Origin: Candidatus Babelota bacterium
Lineage (GTDB): Bacteria > Babelota > Babeliae > Babelales > JACPOV01
Length of the DNA stretch: 58,340 nt
NCBI GenBank assembly: GCA_022707425.1
Contig: JAKJAQ010000010.1
Span: 9,907 to 68,246, forward strand
Reading direction: 5' to 3'
Below, in pieces: positions 50,732-58,340 of the stretch (positions are counted from its first letter, which is position 1; every line of letters begins with the position of its first letter). Position numbers and translations under genes: made by a program. The notes under the pieces were generated by a model. The model ran no database searches. It saw nothing but the letters and a program-made list of their open reading frames with translations, and was not told the DNA's origin.

Positions 50732-52138
50732 TTAATTACCAAGTAATTCACTTATTGCATTACTCAAATTTCCTACTGACACATTTGAGTTAATCAATGA
50801 AGGCGATGAAACGTTTGCTGAAAGTAATGATGAAAAGCCTGCTAAAGCATTACCACCGGTTCCGCCATCAACATTGCCAACACTAACGTTATCAAATACT
50901 CCTGATTGACCTGAAGGTAATCCGATTGCACTATTGGTTAAGCTTCCTTCAATGATAGCTAACGTAACTCCAGTAGTGTACGTTACACTATAATTCGTAC
51001 CGTTATTAAGCGCATAGTTTCCGATTACTAATGAACTACTTGGATTTGCATCATCAGCAATACCAAAACCCTGAACTCCCGAATTATTAACAACAGTATT
51101 GTCTTCAATATAACAATTTGAACTATTATTTAATAAACGTATACCATATGCTGATCCGGCAGAGCTCGTATTTGCACGACTCATACAAGTATCTAAGTAT
51201 GAGGTATTTTCACCATCTAACATGTAACCGACAGCAGAAGCAAACCCGTTATTATTTTGAGCAATAGATTTTTCAATTATATTTTGAGAACCATTGGTTG
51301 AAGAGAATCCAGCACCTCTTCCAGCAAGAGCGCCGTTACCTACCCCTTGACAATTAGCCACCCAAAGTCTTGAGCAGTTATTAAAAAAGAAACCAGAACC
51401 AAGTGAATTGGAATCACCAGCTGCAGCAATATTGAAATAGCAAATACAATTGTCCATTAAACCATCACTGCTCGAATCAAAATTAAATCCGATCGCTGTA
51501 CCAACACCGAGTTGACCCAACGCTTTACTATTAGTTATTTGAAACGCGCTTACATTTTCAAATGATATTCCCCGAGAAGCAAGATTAACTAATTGTTTCG
51601 TTCCTTCAAACAAACAATTTTCCATTGATAACCTGCTGCAATTTTTTACACGAAGGCCATAAGCAGATCCGGATGTCGACAATACATTTGAAAATGAGCA
51701 ATCTCGAATGGTTAAGTTACTAAGACCTGTCCCTGTTGTAATGCCTTCACAAAAAATGCCCGCATCGGTGCAACTGTCTAATGTTAAATTTTCAAAAGTC
51801 ACCTGTGAGCAACCATCATTTACATAAATGCCATTGCTCGTCAGATTTGCAATTTTACCGTTTCTAATAATAACATTTGAAAGATTTGGATTAATCACAA
51901 TTAATTTAAAACCGGGAACGGTATTACCAACTTGTTGCCCAAATGTTCCATCTCCCAAATCTAATACAATATTGCTACTCGAAATAATAAACAATGAATC
52001 GTTAGGATCAGTTGGGCTTCCATTAAATCCCGCACCATATTTATACGTGCCAGGTGTATCAAAAATTATCGCAATTGAGTCAGCCAATGCTGCACAATTT
52101 AATACAAGACCTACAAACAATAACAATTGTTTCTTCAT
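50732..52138 (-). CDS. Secreted right-handed beta-helix protein, array member 1 (subfamily A)
   Basis: 468 residues. Signal peptide about 1-19 (LLLFVGLVLNCAALA). The opening IIFDTPGTYKYGAGF and SSSNIVLDLGDGTFGQ match the next gene. Then many short rungs of parallel beta-helix (NVIIRNGKIANLTSNGIYVN, VTFENLTLDSC, LTIRDCSFSNV, LSMENCLFEGT), the NosD/pectate-lyase-like pattern with N and C at regular turns. No catalytic Asp/Arg set for pectate lyase is apparent. It ends in a serine/glycine-rich part (GNVDGGTGGNALAG, ISELLGN) unlike the others. A surface or extracellular binding role is inferred. Confidence 0.75.
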   Translation of the reverse strand: MKKQLLLFVGLVLNCAALADSIAIIFDTPGTYKYGAGFNGSPTDPNDSLFIISSSNIVLDLGDGTFGQQVGNTVPGFKLIVINPNLSNVIIRNGKIANLTSNGIYVNDGCSQVTFENLTLDSCTDAGIFCEGITTGTGLSNLTIRDCSFSNVLSTSGSAYGLRVKNCSRLSMENCLFEGTKQLVNLASRGISFENVSAFQITNSKALGQLGVGTAIGFNFDSSSDGLMDNCICYFNIAAAGDSNSLGSGFFFNNCSRLWVANCQGVGNGALAGRGAGFSSTNGSQNIIEKSIAQNNNGFASAVGYMLDGENTSYLDTCMSRANTSSAGSAYGIRLLNNSSNCYIEDNTVVNNSGVQGFGIADDANPSSSLVIGNYALNNGTNYSVTYTTGVTLAIIEGSLTNSAIGLPSGQSGVFDNVSVGNVDGGTGGNALAGFSSLLSANVSSPSLINSNVSVGNLSNAISELLGN

Positions 52139-52195
52139 TTTTTTCCTTTATTTTTCATAAAAACTTTTTTTATATGTACAGACTATTTTTTCTTC

Positions 52196-53461
52196 TTATG
52201 TAAATGCAATATTTTCGTAATCACTTGCACTGGCAATAGTAGAAAAATCTCCAACCGTTGCAAAAAGAACGGGCAAACTGCCACTCGTGCGGTTTACATC
52301 AAATGCAGTAGTTGTATTTTGAAATGATAAATTTCCTGCGATTAAATTTGTAGTATCAGTTGTTGTATCTTTTAACCCAACACCAATAAGACCGGTATTA
52401 CCAATAAGTTTATTTTGCCAAATATCGCAATTTTGCGGGCCATTAATGTAAATTCCATAGCCGGTTCCAGCCACGCCACCATTGTTAATGCGACTCGTGC
52501 ATTCCATAAGAGCTGTTTGTGATTCTGTACCATTAATCGCAAAACCAGCAGCTACCGTAGCACCACTATTATTTCTTGAGTTACAAAGCACACACATATT
52601 ATCTGATCCATCGAGTAATTCAAAACCATATGATTGAGATAATGAACTATTACTATGTTTGACTATGCAATCAGTCAAAGTGTTGTGATCACAATCATTA
52701 ATTAAAAACCCTACTGCTTTGCTTGTTCCTGAAGCGCTACGCGCAATTGTGTTCATTGAGTTACAGTTTCTCACAATAGCCCAACGGCATTGAAAAAGAC
52801 TGATACCAACACCCAGAATATTTCCTCCATTATTTTGAGCACTACAGTCCACAATTTTGCATGAATCGCAATTTTCTAAACTTAAGCCAAAACCAGAAGC
52901 AATAGTACCTGCATCATTATTTTCAAAAACGCAATTTTTTAGAACGAAGTTGTCACATTCTACTAAACGCATTCCGTACGCAGGCCCTCCATTATTTCCG
53001 GTGCATGATAAAACTAAACAATCAATGATAGATCCATCTTTAATAGCATTTAATGAGGTGCCTGCTAATAATATTCCACCTGCAGGACACTCTCTTATTT
53101 GAATATTTTCGATGACGATATTTTCGCATCCTTCATTTACAATAATGCCGGCACCAGTCACATTACCAATATTCCCATTACGCAATGTAACATTTTTCAA
53201 ATCAGCACTTATAACAACACCATTAAGTCCTCCAACAGTGTTTCCCGGTGTTTGTGCAAATACATGCTCACCTAAGTCAACCACTACATTGCTTGATGTA
53301 ATGCAAACAATAGCATCATCGGGGTCAGAGGGAGATACAATATTGTCAGCACCATATTCATAATTTCCTGGTTGATCTATAACTGAGCAAACAGAATCAG
53401 CCTTGGTTATTTGAGCGCACACCAGCGCACTGCTCAGAAAAATTAAATATAGCTTCAACAT
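52196..53461 (-). CDS. Secreted right-handed beta-helix protein, array member 2 (subfamily A)
   Basis: 421 residues from the ATG at 53461 (AAGGAGAAGTTT upstream). The frame extends further upstream without a ribosome site. Signal peptide about 1-22. IDQPGNYEYGADNIVSPSDP and ITSSNVVVDLGEHVFAQTPG match member 1. Beta-helix rungs are unusually cysteine-rich (CDNFVLKNCVFEN, ENCDSCKIVDCSAQN, NDCDHNTLTDCIVKHS). Regularly stacked Cys-containing rungs could form disulfides or a cysteine ladder after export. Tail ENIAFT. Confidence 0.75.
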   Translation of the reverse strand: MLKLYLIFLSSALVCAQITKADSVCSVIDQPGNYEYGADNIVSPSDPDDAIVCITSSNVVVDLGEHVFAQTPGNTVGGLNGVVISADLKNVTLRNGNIGNVTGAGIIVNEGCENIVIENIQIRECPAGGILLAGTSLNAIKDGSIIDCLVLSCTGNNGGPAYGMRLVECDNFVLKNCVFENNDAGTIASGFGLSLENCDSCKIVDCSAQNNGGNILGVGISLFQCRWAIVRNCNSMNTIARSASGTSKAVGFLINDCDHNTLTDCIVKHSNSSLSQSYGFELLDGSDNMCVLCNSRNNSGATVAAGFAINGTESQTALMECTSRINNGGVAGTGYGIYINGPQNCDIWQNKLIGNTGLIGVGLKDTTTDTTNLIAGNLSFQNTTTAFDVNRTSGSLPVLFATVGDFSTIASASDYENIAFT

Positions 53462-53493
53462 AAACTTCTCCTTAAAAAAAATTAAAAAAACTT

Positions 53494-54807
53494 TTAAGTA
53501 GTAATTGCTCCATTTGTCCATGGACTAGTAATATTATTAATATTACTCGTTGCAGGAGCAGCGGGTGTTGTTAAGCTTCCTGCAGGAAAGCCGGTTATTT
53601 GATTGGCGATTGTTGTTCCATTATTAAATGCACTATTTTGAAAACACAGCTGAGTGAAAGCGACCGGTTGTTCTATTATGCCAAAAGATCCTGCCGTTCC
53701 AATGTTGCGATTAAATTGACAGTTTCTTACTAACCAATTGCTCCCGACAGTGGCCTCAAAAACCATTCCTATGCTATTGAGAGTTACCGCATTATTATAT
53801 AAAGCTAAACACCCAATAAGTGCATTTCCATTAGCGGTATTTAACCCTCGAAAACCCGCAAAAGATTGTCCTCCAGAAGTTGATGAATTCGCTATTGCAG
53901 CACAATCGGTCATTATGTTTTGATTTGATCCATCATAAATAAAGCTTACATTATTTCCTAAGCTTGTATTTCCCAATGCAACACAACCGGAAAAATAATT
54001 ATTCGTACTTGATACTAATGAATATGCTGTAAATGCTTGATTAGAAGCAGCATTAGATCGAACACTACATTTGTTAAAACTTATTCCACCGCTACTTTCA
54101 ACTAAAATCGCGGTACAGGTTGTAATTGTTGAACTACAGTTCATTACTTGACAGGTATTAAAAATAATTTGTTCACATTTACCTAAATTAAATCCTTGAA
54201 AAGATCCTGTTGTCGTGTTGTTTGAAACAACAGTATTATCCACATTACAATTTTCACAACCACTCATTTGTAAAGCTTTAAAACTTACAGTGGTAATAAT
54301 ATCACTAATTAAGATGTTGCTTAATGCTCCATTTAGACAATTATCCAAAGAAACAGCTGCCGTTGTCGTTAACTGCGTATGCCCACCAAAAATTCCACAA
54401 TCTGCAATTTCAAAATTGGTAATCATTCCAGAACCCGAAGCACCAATTAATGCTATTGCACCAGATCCACAATTTTCTATATTTAAATTATTAATTTTAA
54501 TTCGGCTACAGGTATCATTTATAACTATTCCTTTTCCCGTAACATTCAGTATCTTACCATTTTTGATGGTAACATCAGTCGATTTTGGTGCAATTGTTAT
54601 TCCATTTACATTTGAAGTACCATTTAGCCCTCCCAAATCCATCACAACATCATTTGCACTAATAGTAATTAACGTATCTGCACCCAAGGGGCTACTTGAT
54701 ATAAAATCTCCCAAAAGATAATTGCCAGGCAATGTAATGGCGAGTTCAACAGAATATGCAGTAAAACAAAGTAGCAGAAAAAAAGACAAAGAATAAAAAA
54801 CCTTCAC
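53494..54807 (-). CDS. Secreted right-handed beta-helix protein, array member 3 (subfamily B)
   Basis: 437 residues, GTG start with GGAGTAGG upstream. Signal peptide about 1-19 (SLSFFLLLCFTAYS). Subfamily B opening VELAITLPGNYLLGDFISSS, then ISANDVVMDLGG, VTIKNGKILNVTGKGIVIN and further rungs with N-C-S turns. The C-terminus has FNNGTTIANQITGFPAGSLT followed by TPAAPATSNI and SPWTNGA, a tail shared by members 3-6. No enzyme motif seen. Confidence 0.75.
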   Translation of the reverse strand: MKVFYSLSFFLLLCFTAYSVELAITLPGNYLLGDFISSSPLGADTLITISANDVVMDLGGLNGTSNVNGITIAPKSTDVTIKNGKILNVTGKGIVINDTCSRIKINNLNIENCGSGAIALIGASGSGMITNFEIADCGIFGGHTQLTTTAAVSLDNCLNGALSNILISDIITTVSFKALQMSGCENCNVDNTVVSNNTTTGSFQGFNLGKCEQIIFNTCQVMNCSSTITTCTAILVESSGGISFNKCSVRSNAASNQAFTAYSLVSSTNNYFSGCVALGNTSLGNNVSFIYDGSNQNIMTDCAAIANSSTSGGQSFAGFRGLNTANGNALIGCLALYNNAVTLNSIGMVFEATVGSNWLVRNCQFNRNIGTAGSFGIIEQPVAFTQLCFQNSAFNNGTTIANQITGFPAGSLTTPAAPATSNINNITSPWTNGAITT

Positions 54808-54835
54808 CCTACTCCTTATTTACATTTTTTTACAC

Positions 54836-56155
54836 TCACGCAGCTGCAGCAATATTTGTCCAGGAGCCTGTAATGGTCGCGATATTATTACTAGCAGGAG
54901 CTGCGGGTGTTGAAACAGAACCTGCAGGAATTCCTAAAAGTTGATTCGCGACTGTCGTATTATTACTATATCCAACTGATCGTGTAAATAGATTGTTTGC
55001 TCCAACTGCACGATTAAAACCAAATGAAGTCGCTGCTGTATTTCCTTGATTTCCCTCAGCAATACAATCCACAAAAGCAGAGTTCGTATTACCAGCAGTT
55101 TCTAGTGAAATACCGATTGCAGTTCCTAAAGATGCCCTATTAAATCCTGATAGTGCGCGTAATGCGGTTATAAAATTAGAATTGTTCATCAAAAATCCGA
55201 CTGCTCTATTTGGTGCAGCGCCACTTGCGGTATTGCCTTGGGCAACACAATCTATCAAAATATTTTCATTACTCGTGTTCAACACATACCCAAAAACTGA
55301 AGCGCCTGAGTTTAAATTTACTTGGCAATTTCGTAATACATTATTTGTTGATGTACCACTGAAATCAAATCCTGTAAAAGTTGTAACCGCACTGTTTTGC
55401 AAAACAGCGCAATCAACAAAACTGTTGTCAAAAGATGAACTACCAAAAACGAATCCTTCAAAAACAGTACCGCTGGCATTATTGTTTCTCACAACACAAT
55501 TAACAAATGAATTTACCGTACCAGTTTTTGCCGAAACTCCATTAAAAATAGGCGAAACATTATTTTGTATCAGGAGATTTCCAAAACTGCTTAGTGAAAC
55601 TGTTGTTAAGCTGAGCCCAGACAAAGTTGCGGTGTTATTTGTCATACTACTAATAGTACAATTGGTGCATTGTATTTGCGAACACGTATCAAAAAAAAGT
55701 GCCGAATCAGCAGTTGCAGCTGAACAACAAGAAAAAAATCTGCAGTTTTCGATTTCAAGATTATTAATTATAGAACCAGAAATTCCTCTTGTTGCACAAT
55801 TTTCAAAAATCACATTTGATAATTTAATTCGAGCACATGAAGGATTAATGAGCACTCCTCTGCCCGTAACATTACGTATTATTCCATTTTGTATTGTAAC
55901 ATCGCTAACACCGCTTGAAATTATTATTCCATCAACATTAGCGGTTGCATTTCCTTGAGCAATCAAATTATTTTTGAAATCCAGAACAACATCACTTGCA
56001 TTTATTGCAATAATACAATCTGTTCCAGTTGGGGTAGTCACAATTGAATCGCTTATTTCATAAGATCCGGGTAGGGAAATCGTTAATTCAACGGCTCGCA
56101 ATGCGTAAGTCCAAACAACTAAGATTAATATTATAATTCTGCTTTTACTGTGCAT
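54836..56155 (-). CDS. Secreted right-handed beta-helix protein, array member 4 (subfamily B)
   Basis: 439 residues starting at the ATG at 56155, which overlaps the stop of member 5 as TGATG. A GTG one codon upstream is also in frame. Signal peptide about 1-22. VELTISLPGSYEISDSIVTT, INASDVVLDF, VTIQNGIIRNVTGRGVLINP, then rungs. The tail NNTTVANQLLGIPAGSVSTP and APASNNIATITGSWTN is the clearest form of the shared C-terminal motif. Coupled translation with member 5 suggests equal expression. Confidence 0.75.
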   Translation of the reverse strand: MHSKSRIIILILVVWTYALRAVELTISLPGSYEISDSIVTTPTGTDCIIAINASDVVLDFKNNLIAQGNATANVDGIIISSGVSDVTIQNGIIRNVTGRGVLINPSCARIKLSNVIFENCATRGISGSIINNLEIENCRFFSCCSAATADSALFFDTCSQIQCTNCTISSMTNNTATLSGLSLTTVSLSSFGNLLIQNNVSPIFNGVSAKTGTVNSFVNCVVRNNNASGTVFEGFVFGSSSFDNSFVDCAVLQNSAVTTFTGFDFSGTSTNNVLRNCQVNLNSGASVFGYVLNTSNENILIDCVAQGNTASGAAPNRAVGFLMNNSNFITALRALSGFNRASLGTAIGISLETAGNTNSAFVDCIAEGNQGNTAATSFGFNRAVGANNLFTRSVGYSNNTTVANQLLGIPAGSVSTPAAPASNNIATITGSWTNIAAAA

Positions 56156-57480
56156 CACGATCCAATTGCCATATTAGTCCAAGCTGCTGTCACCGCAGCC
56201 AAATTACTTGTTGCAGGAGCACCCGGTGTTGTTACTGATCCAGCGGCAACACCTAACAATTGGTTTGCCGCAGTCGTATTATTATTAAACGCAATGTTGC
56301 GAGTAAATAAATTATTAGCACCAACTGTAAGAGTAACTCCACGCGAGTTTGCAGCGCTGCTGCCTACATTTCTATTGAATAAACAATTTATAAAAGCATT
56401 GTTTGTATTTCCAGTACCTTCAAGAACAAGACCAATTCCTAAAGATGCTGTTGATGAATTATATGAAGCCAGACACCGTAACATTGTGCAAAAATTTGCA
56501 TTGGTGAATAAATAACCAATGCATCTAGCGGCAGCAGCAGTTGCGCTATTATCGGTCACTAAACAATCTATCAATGTTTGTTGAACCGATGCGTTAAAAT
56601 TAAAACCTACACAGTTAGTTCCGCCAATGCACGAACTCACTCTACATTGATTAAATACATTACTATCCGACGTCGAAACAACATTAAACCCAATAAATTG
56701 ATTTGCCGTACTTCTATTAAAAATCAGATCACAATTATTAAATACATTGGAATCACTAGAGCTAAAGTCTAGCCCAGTAAGAAGACCTGTTGCCGAATTA
56801 CTACGCGCAATCAAATTCGTAAATACATTCGTTGCGCAAGAAGTAAGTGTAACCATATCTAGGGTAGTTCCACTATTATTTTGCAAAGTTAGCCCTTTAA
56901 AATCACATCCTGTACAACTTGCAAGGTTTAAAAGTGATAGCGTCGCAGTGCCAGCTGTATTGGCAATGATACAATCAGATACTTGAGAATAAATTGTGTT
57001 GGTGAGTAATAAGACACTGTCTGCGCTTGCACCATTTGCGCAAGAAAAAAATCTACAATTTTTTATTTCAGAGTCGCGAATTTGATTAACTCCCGCTGCT
57101 CCGGTAAATGCAATACCCCGACTTGCACAATTTTCAAAATAAATATTTTTTACACTAATTCTTGAGCATGCTTGATTTACCAAAATCCCTTCGCTGGTAA
57201 CATTTCTAATGATACCATTTTGAATTACGACATCATTTAAACCTGAATTAATAACGATACCATCCACATTCGCTGTTGCATTATTCTGTGCAACTACATA
57301 ACCACCCAAATCAAAAATGACATCACTCACATTAATGTTGATGATACTATCAGCACCTGTTGGTGTACTTAAGATACTTTGGCCCAAAGTATAAATACCT
57401 GGTAAAGAAATGGTTAATTCAACTGCATTTATATAGAAAGAAGAAAAAATAATAAGAGTTAAAATAATTTTTTTTTTCAT
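56155..57480 (-). CDS. Secreted right-handed beta-helix protein, array member 5 (subfamily B)
   Basis: 441 residues. Signal peptide about 1-19 (ILTLIIFSSFYINA). VELTISLPGIYTLGQSILST, VSDVIFDLGGYVVAQNNA, VVIQNGIIRNVTSEGILVNQ, closely similar to member 4 in the first 120 residues, then divergent rungs. Shared tail NNTTAANQLLGVAAGSVTTP and APATSNLAAVTAAWTN. The ATG overlaps the stop of member 6 (ATGA). Confidence 0.75.
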   Translation of the reverse strand: MKKKIILTLIIFSSFYINAVELTISLPGIYTLGQSILSTPTGADSIININVSDVIFDLGGYVVAQNNATANVDGIVINSGLNDVVIQNGIIRNVTSEGILVNQACSRISVKNIYFENCASRGIAFTGAAGVNQIRDSEIKNCRFFSCANGASADSVLLLTNTIYSQVSDCIIANTAGTATLSLLNLASCTGCDFKGLTLQNNSGTTLDMVTLTSCATNVFTNLIARSNSATGLLTGLDFSSSDSNVFNNCDLIFNRSTANQFIGFNVVSTSDSNVFNQCRVSSCIGGTNCVGFNFNASVQQTLIDCLVTDNSATAAAARCIGYLFTNANFCTMLRCLASYNSSTASLGIGLVLEGTGNTNNAFINCLFNRNVGSSAANSRGVTLTVGANNLFTRNIAFNNNTTAANQLLGVAAGSVTTPGAPATSNLAAVTAAWTNMAIGS

Positions 57481-58340
57481 GCTGCTATTGCCATATTTGT
57501 TGCTGGTAAAGTTATGCTTGCAATATTACTGGTAGCTGTTGCTGCTGGCGTTGAAACTGATCCTGCAGGAACACCTGAAAGTTGATTTGCAACTGTAGTA
57601 TTATTATTAAATGCAATCGTTTTCGTAAAAAAATTATTAGTACCAGCAAGAATTCTAACACCAAATGAATTGGCTGCAGAGCTTCCAAAATTACGATCGA
57701 CAATACAATCAGAAATCGACCAATTAGTTCCGCCACCTCCCTGAAAAGAAACACCTATTGCTAATGAGGCGGATGAACGATTGTAAAGGGCAGCACACCG
57801 AACAAGTGTTCCAAAATTAGCGGTATTTACCAAATAACCTGTTGATTGCCCAGCAGCTCCAGTTGCACTATTTGCAATTGCGTAACAATCAATCAATGTA
57901 CATTGATCACCCACACCGCCTGCGCCAACAATATTGAACGCTGTCATTGCAGTGGAACCAGTATTACCAATTGATTTACATTGCTTATAGGTACCAGTAG
58001 TCGATGTTGCAGAATTAAAATCAGTGCACGTATTTGCAGAACTATTATTTGAAAGTGCCAGGCAATTAGTTATAGTTGCAAGTATACTCGTATTAAAATT
58101 ATAACCTATCATGATACCAGTAGAACTATTATTGCGTGCCGTACAATTAAGAAAAGTATTATTACTACCAGATGAAAATTGAAATGCTGTCAATGCAGAT
58201 CCCACACAATTTTGAACCGTTACATTTACAATATCGCATAGATTGCAACTGGTTAAATTAACCAAAGTCAAATTTGTTCCGGTGCAACTGCTAATTATGC
58301 AATCATTTACTAAAACCCGATAGCAAAAATTCAAAATAAT
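57477..58340 (-). CDS. Secreted beta-helix protein, array member 6 (5' end beyond the window)
   Basis: At least 287 codons, open to the right edge. No signal peptide is visible because the N-terminal third lies outside; the apparent TTG start at 58334 is not a real start. Rungs such as NDCIISSCTGTNLTLVNLTS and NNTFLNCTARNNSSTGIMIG, and the shared tail NNTTVANQLSGVPAGSVSTP with ATATSNIASIT, place it in subfamily B. Confidence 0.75.
   Translation of the reverse strand: MILNFCYRVLVNDCIISSCTGTNLTLVNLTSCNLCDIVNVTVQNCVGSALTAFQFSSGSNNTFLNCTARNNSSTGIMIGYNFNTSILATITNCLALSNNSSANTCTDFNSATSTTGTYKQCKSIGNTGSTAMTAFNIVGAGGVGDQCTLIDCYAIANSATGAAGQSTGYLVNTANFGTLVRCAALYNRSSASLAIGVSFQGGGGTNWSISDCIVDRNFGSSAANSFGVRILAGTNNFFTKTIAFNNNTTVANQLSGVPAGSVSTPAATATSNIASITLPATNMAIAA

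Overview
The window reads as a chromosome segment from a reduced, AT-rich, host-associated bacterium. Ordinary single-copy housekeeping genes (gltX, plsX, rpmF, dprA, gyrA, lepA, grpE, ssb, pgsA, mnmA, argS, tsf, pyrH, frr, tig, trxB, rpmH, rnpA, yidD, alr, rlmB, ftsQ/ftsA/ftsZ) alternate with many proteins that begin with a signal peptide and have eukaryote-like or repetitive architecture: beta-propellers, AAA+ ATPases, a J-domain protein, an alpha-crystallin-like protein and parallel beta-helix proteins. A eukaryotic-type deoxynucleoside kinase and an RMD1-like protein add to this picture. The combination best fits Candidatus Dependentiae (TM6/Babeliae), a group of protist-associated bacteria. 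That assignment is inference from gene content; there is no rRNA in the window.

Layout. 1-6935 (minus): gyrA, dprA, a secreted HAD phosphatase, rpmF, plsX, a YfgM-like TPR protein and the first 30 codons of gltX. 7147-16565: lepA and an RMD1 homologue; a secreted J-domain gene behind grpE; a probable outer-membrane barrel; a secreted propeller protein. 16615-19207 (minus): ssb, pgsA, mnmA. 19357-28887 (plus): two tandem secreted paralogues, argS, tsf-pyrH-frr, tRNA-Lys and tRNA-Leu, tig, trxB, rpmH-rnpA-yidD and a flavodoxin-fold reductase. 28901-33878: small secreted and membrane genes, two propeller genes, and a striking junction near 33.03 kb where a headless propeller gene and a headless recD2 helicase diverge from the same point.

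33869-43505 is the most unusual region. After a degenerate amidase and a GerMN-like protein come two paralogous, signal-peptide-bearing AAA+ ATPase genes (35166-36758 plus; 41991-43505 minus). They bracket what looks like a contact-dependent or polymorphic toxin locus: a 968-residue exported protein ending in a bacterial EndoU ribonuclease domain, a putative immunity gene, an orphan EndoU C-terminal module, a second immunity paralogue, a remnant of a third EndoU tail and a third immunity paralogue. Short conserved sequences directly after the immunity stop codons mark probable module-exchange joints.

43584-50683: deoxynucleoside kinase, alanine racemase, a secreted alpha-crystallin-like protein, rlmB, a small membrane protein, then the ftsQ-ftsA-ftsZ division cluster closed by a strong hairpin terminator. 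50732-58340 (minus): a tandem array of six secreted right-handed beta-helix paralogues, the last running off the window.

Promoters can be recognised at many operon heads and frequently carry TACACT or TATACT as the -10 element. The one non-coding stretch longer than 300 bases (29342-29722) holds a frameshifted small membrane-protein gene.
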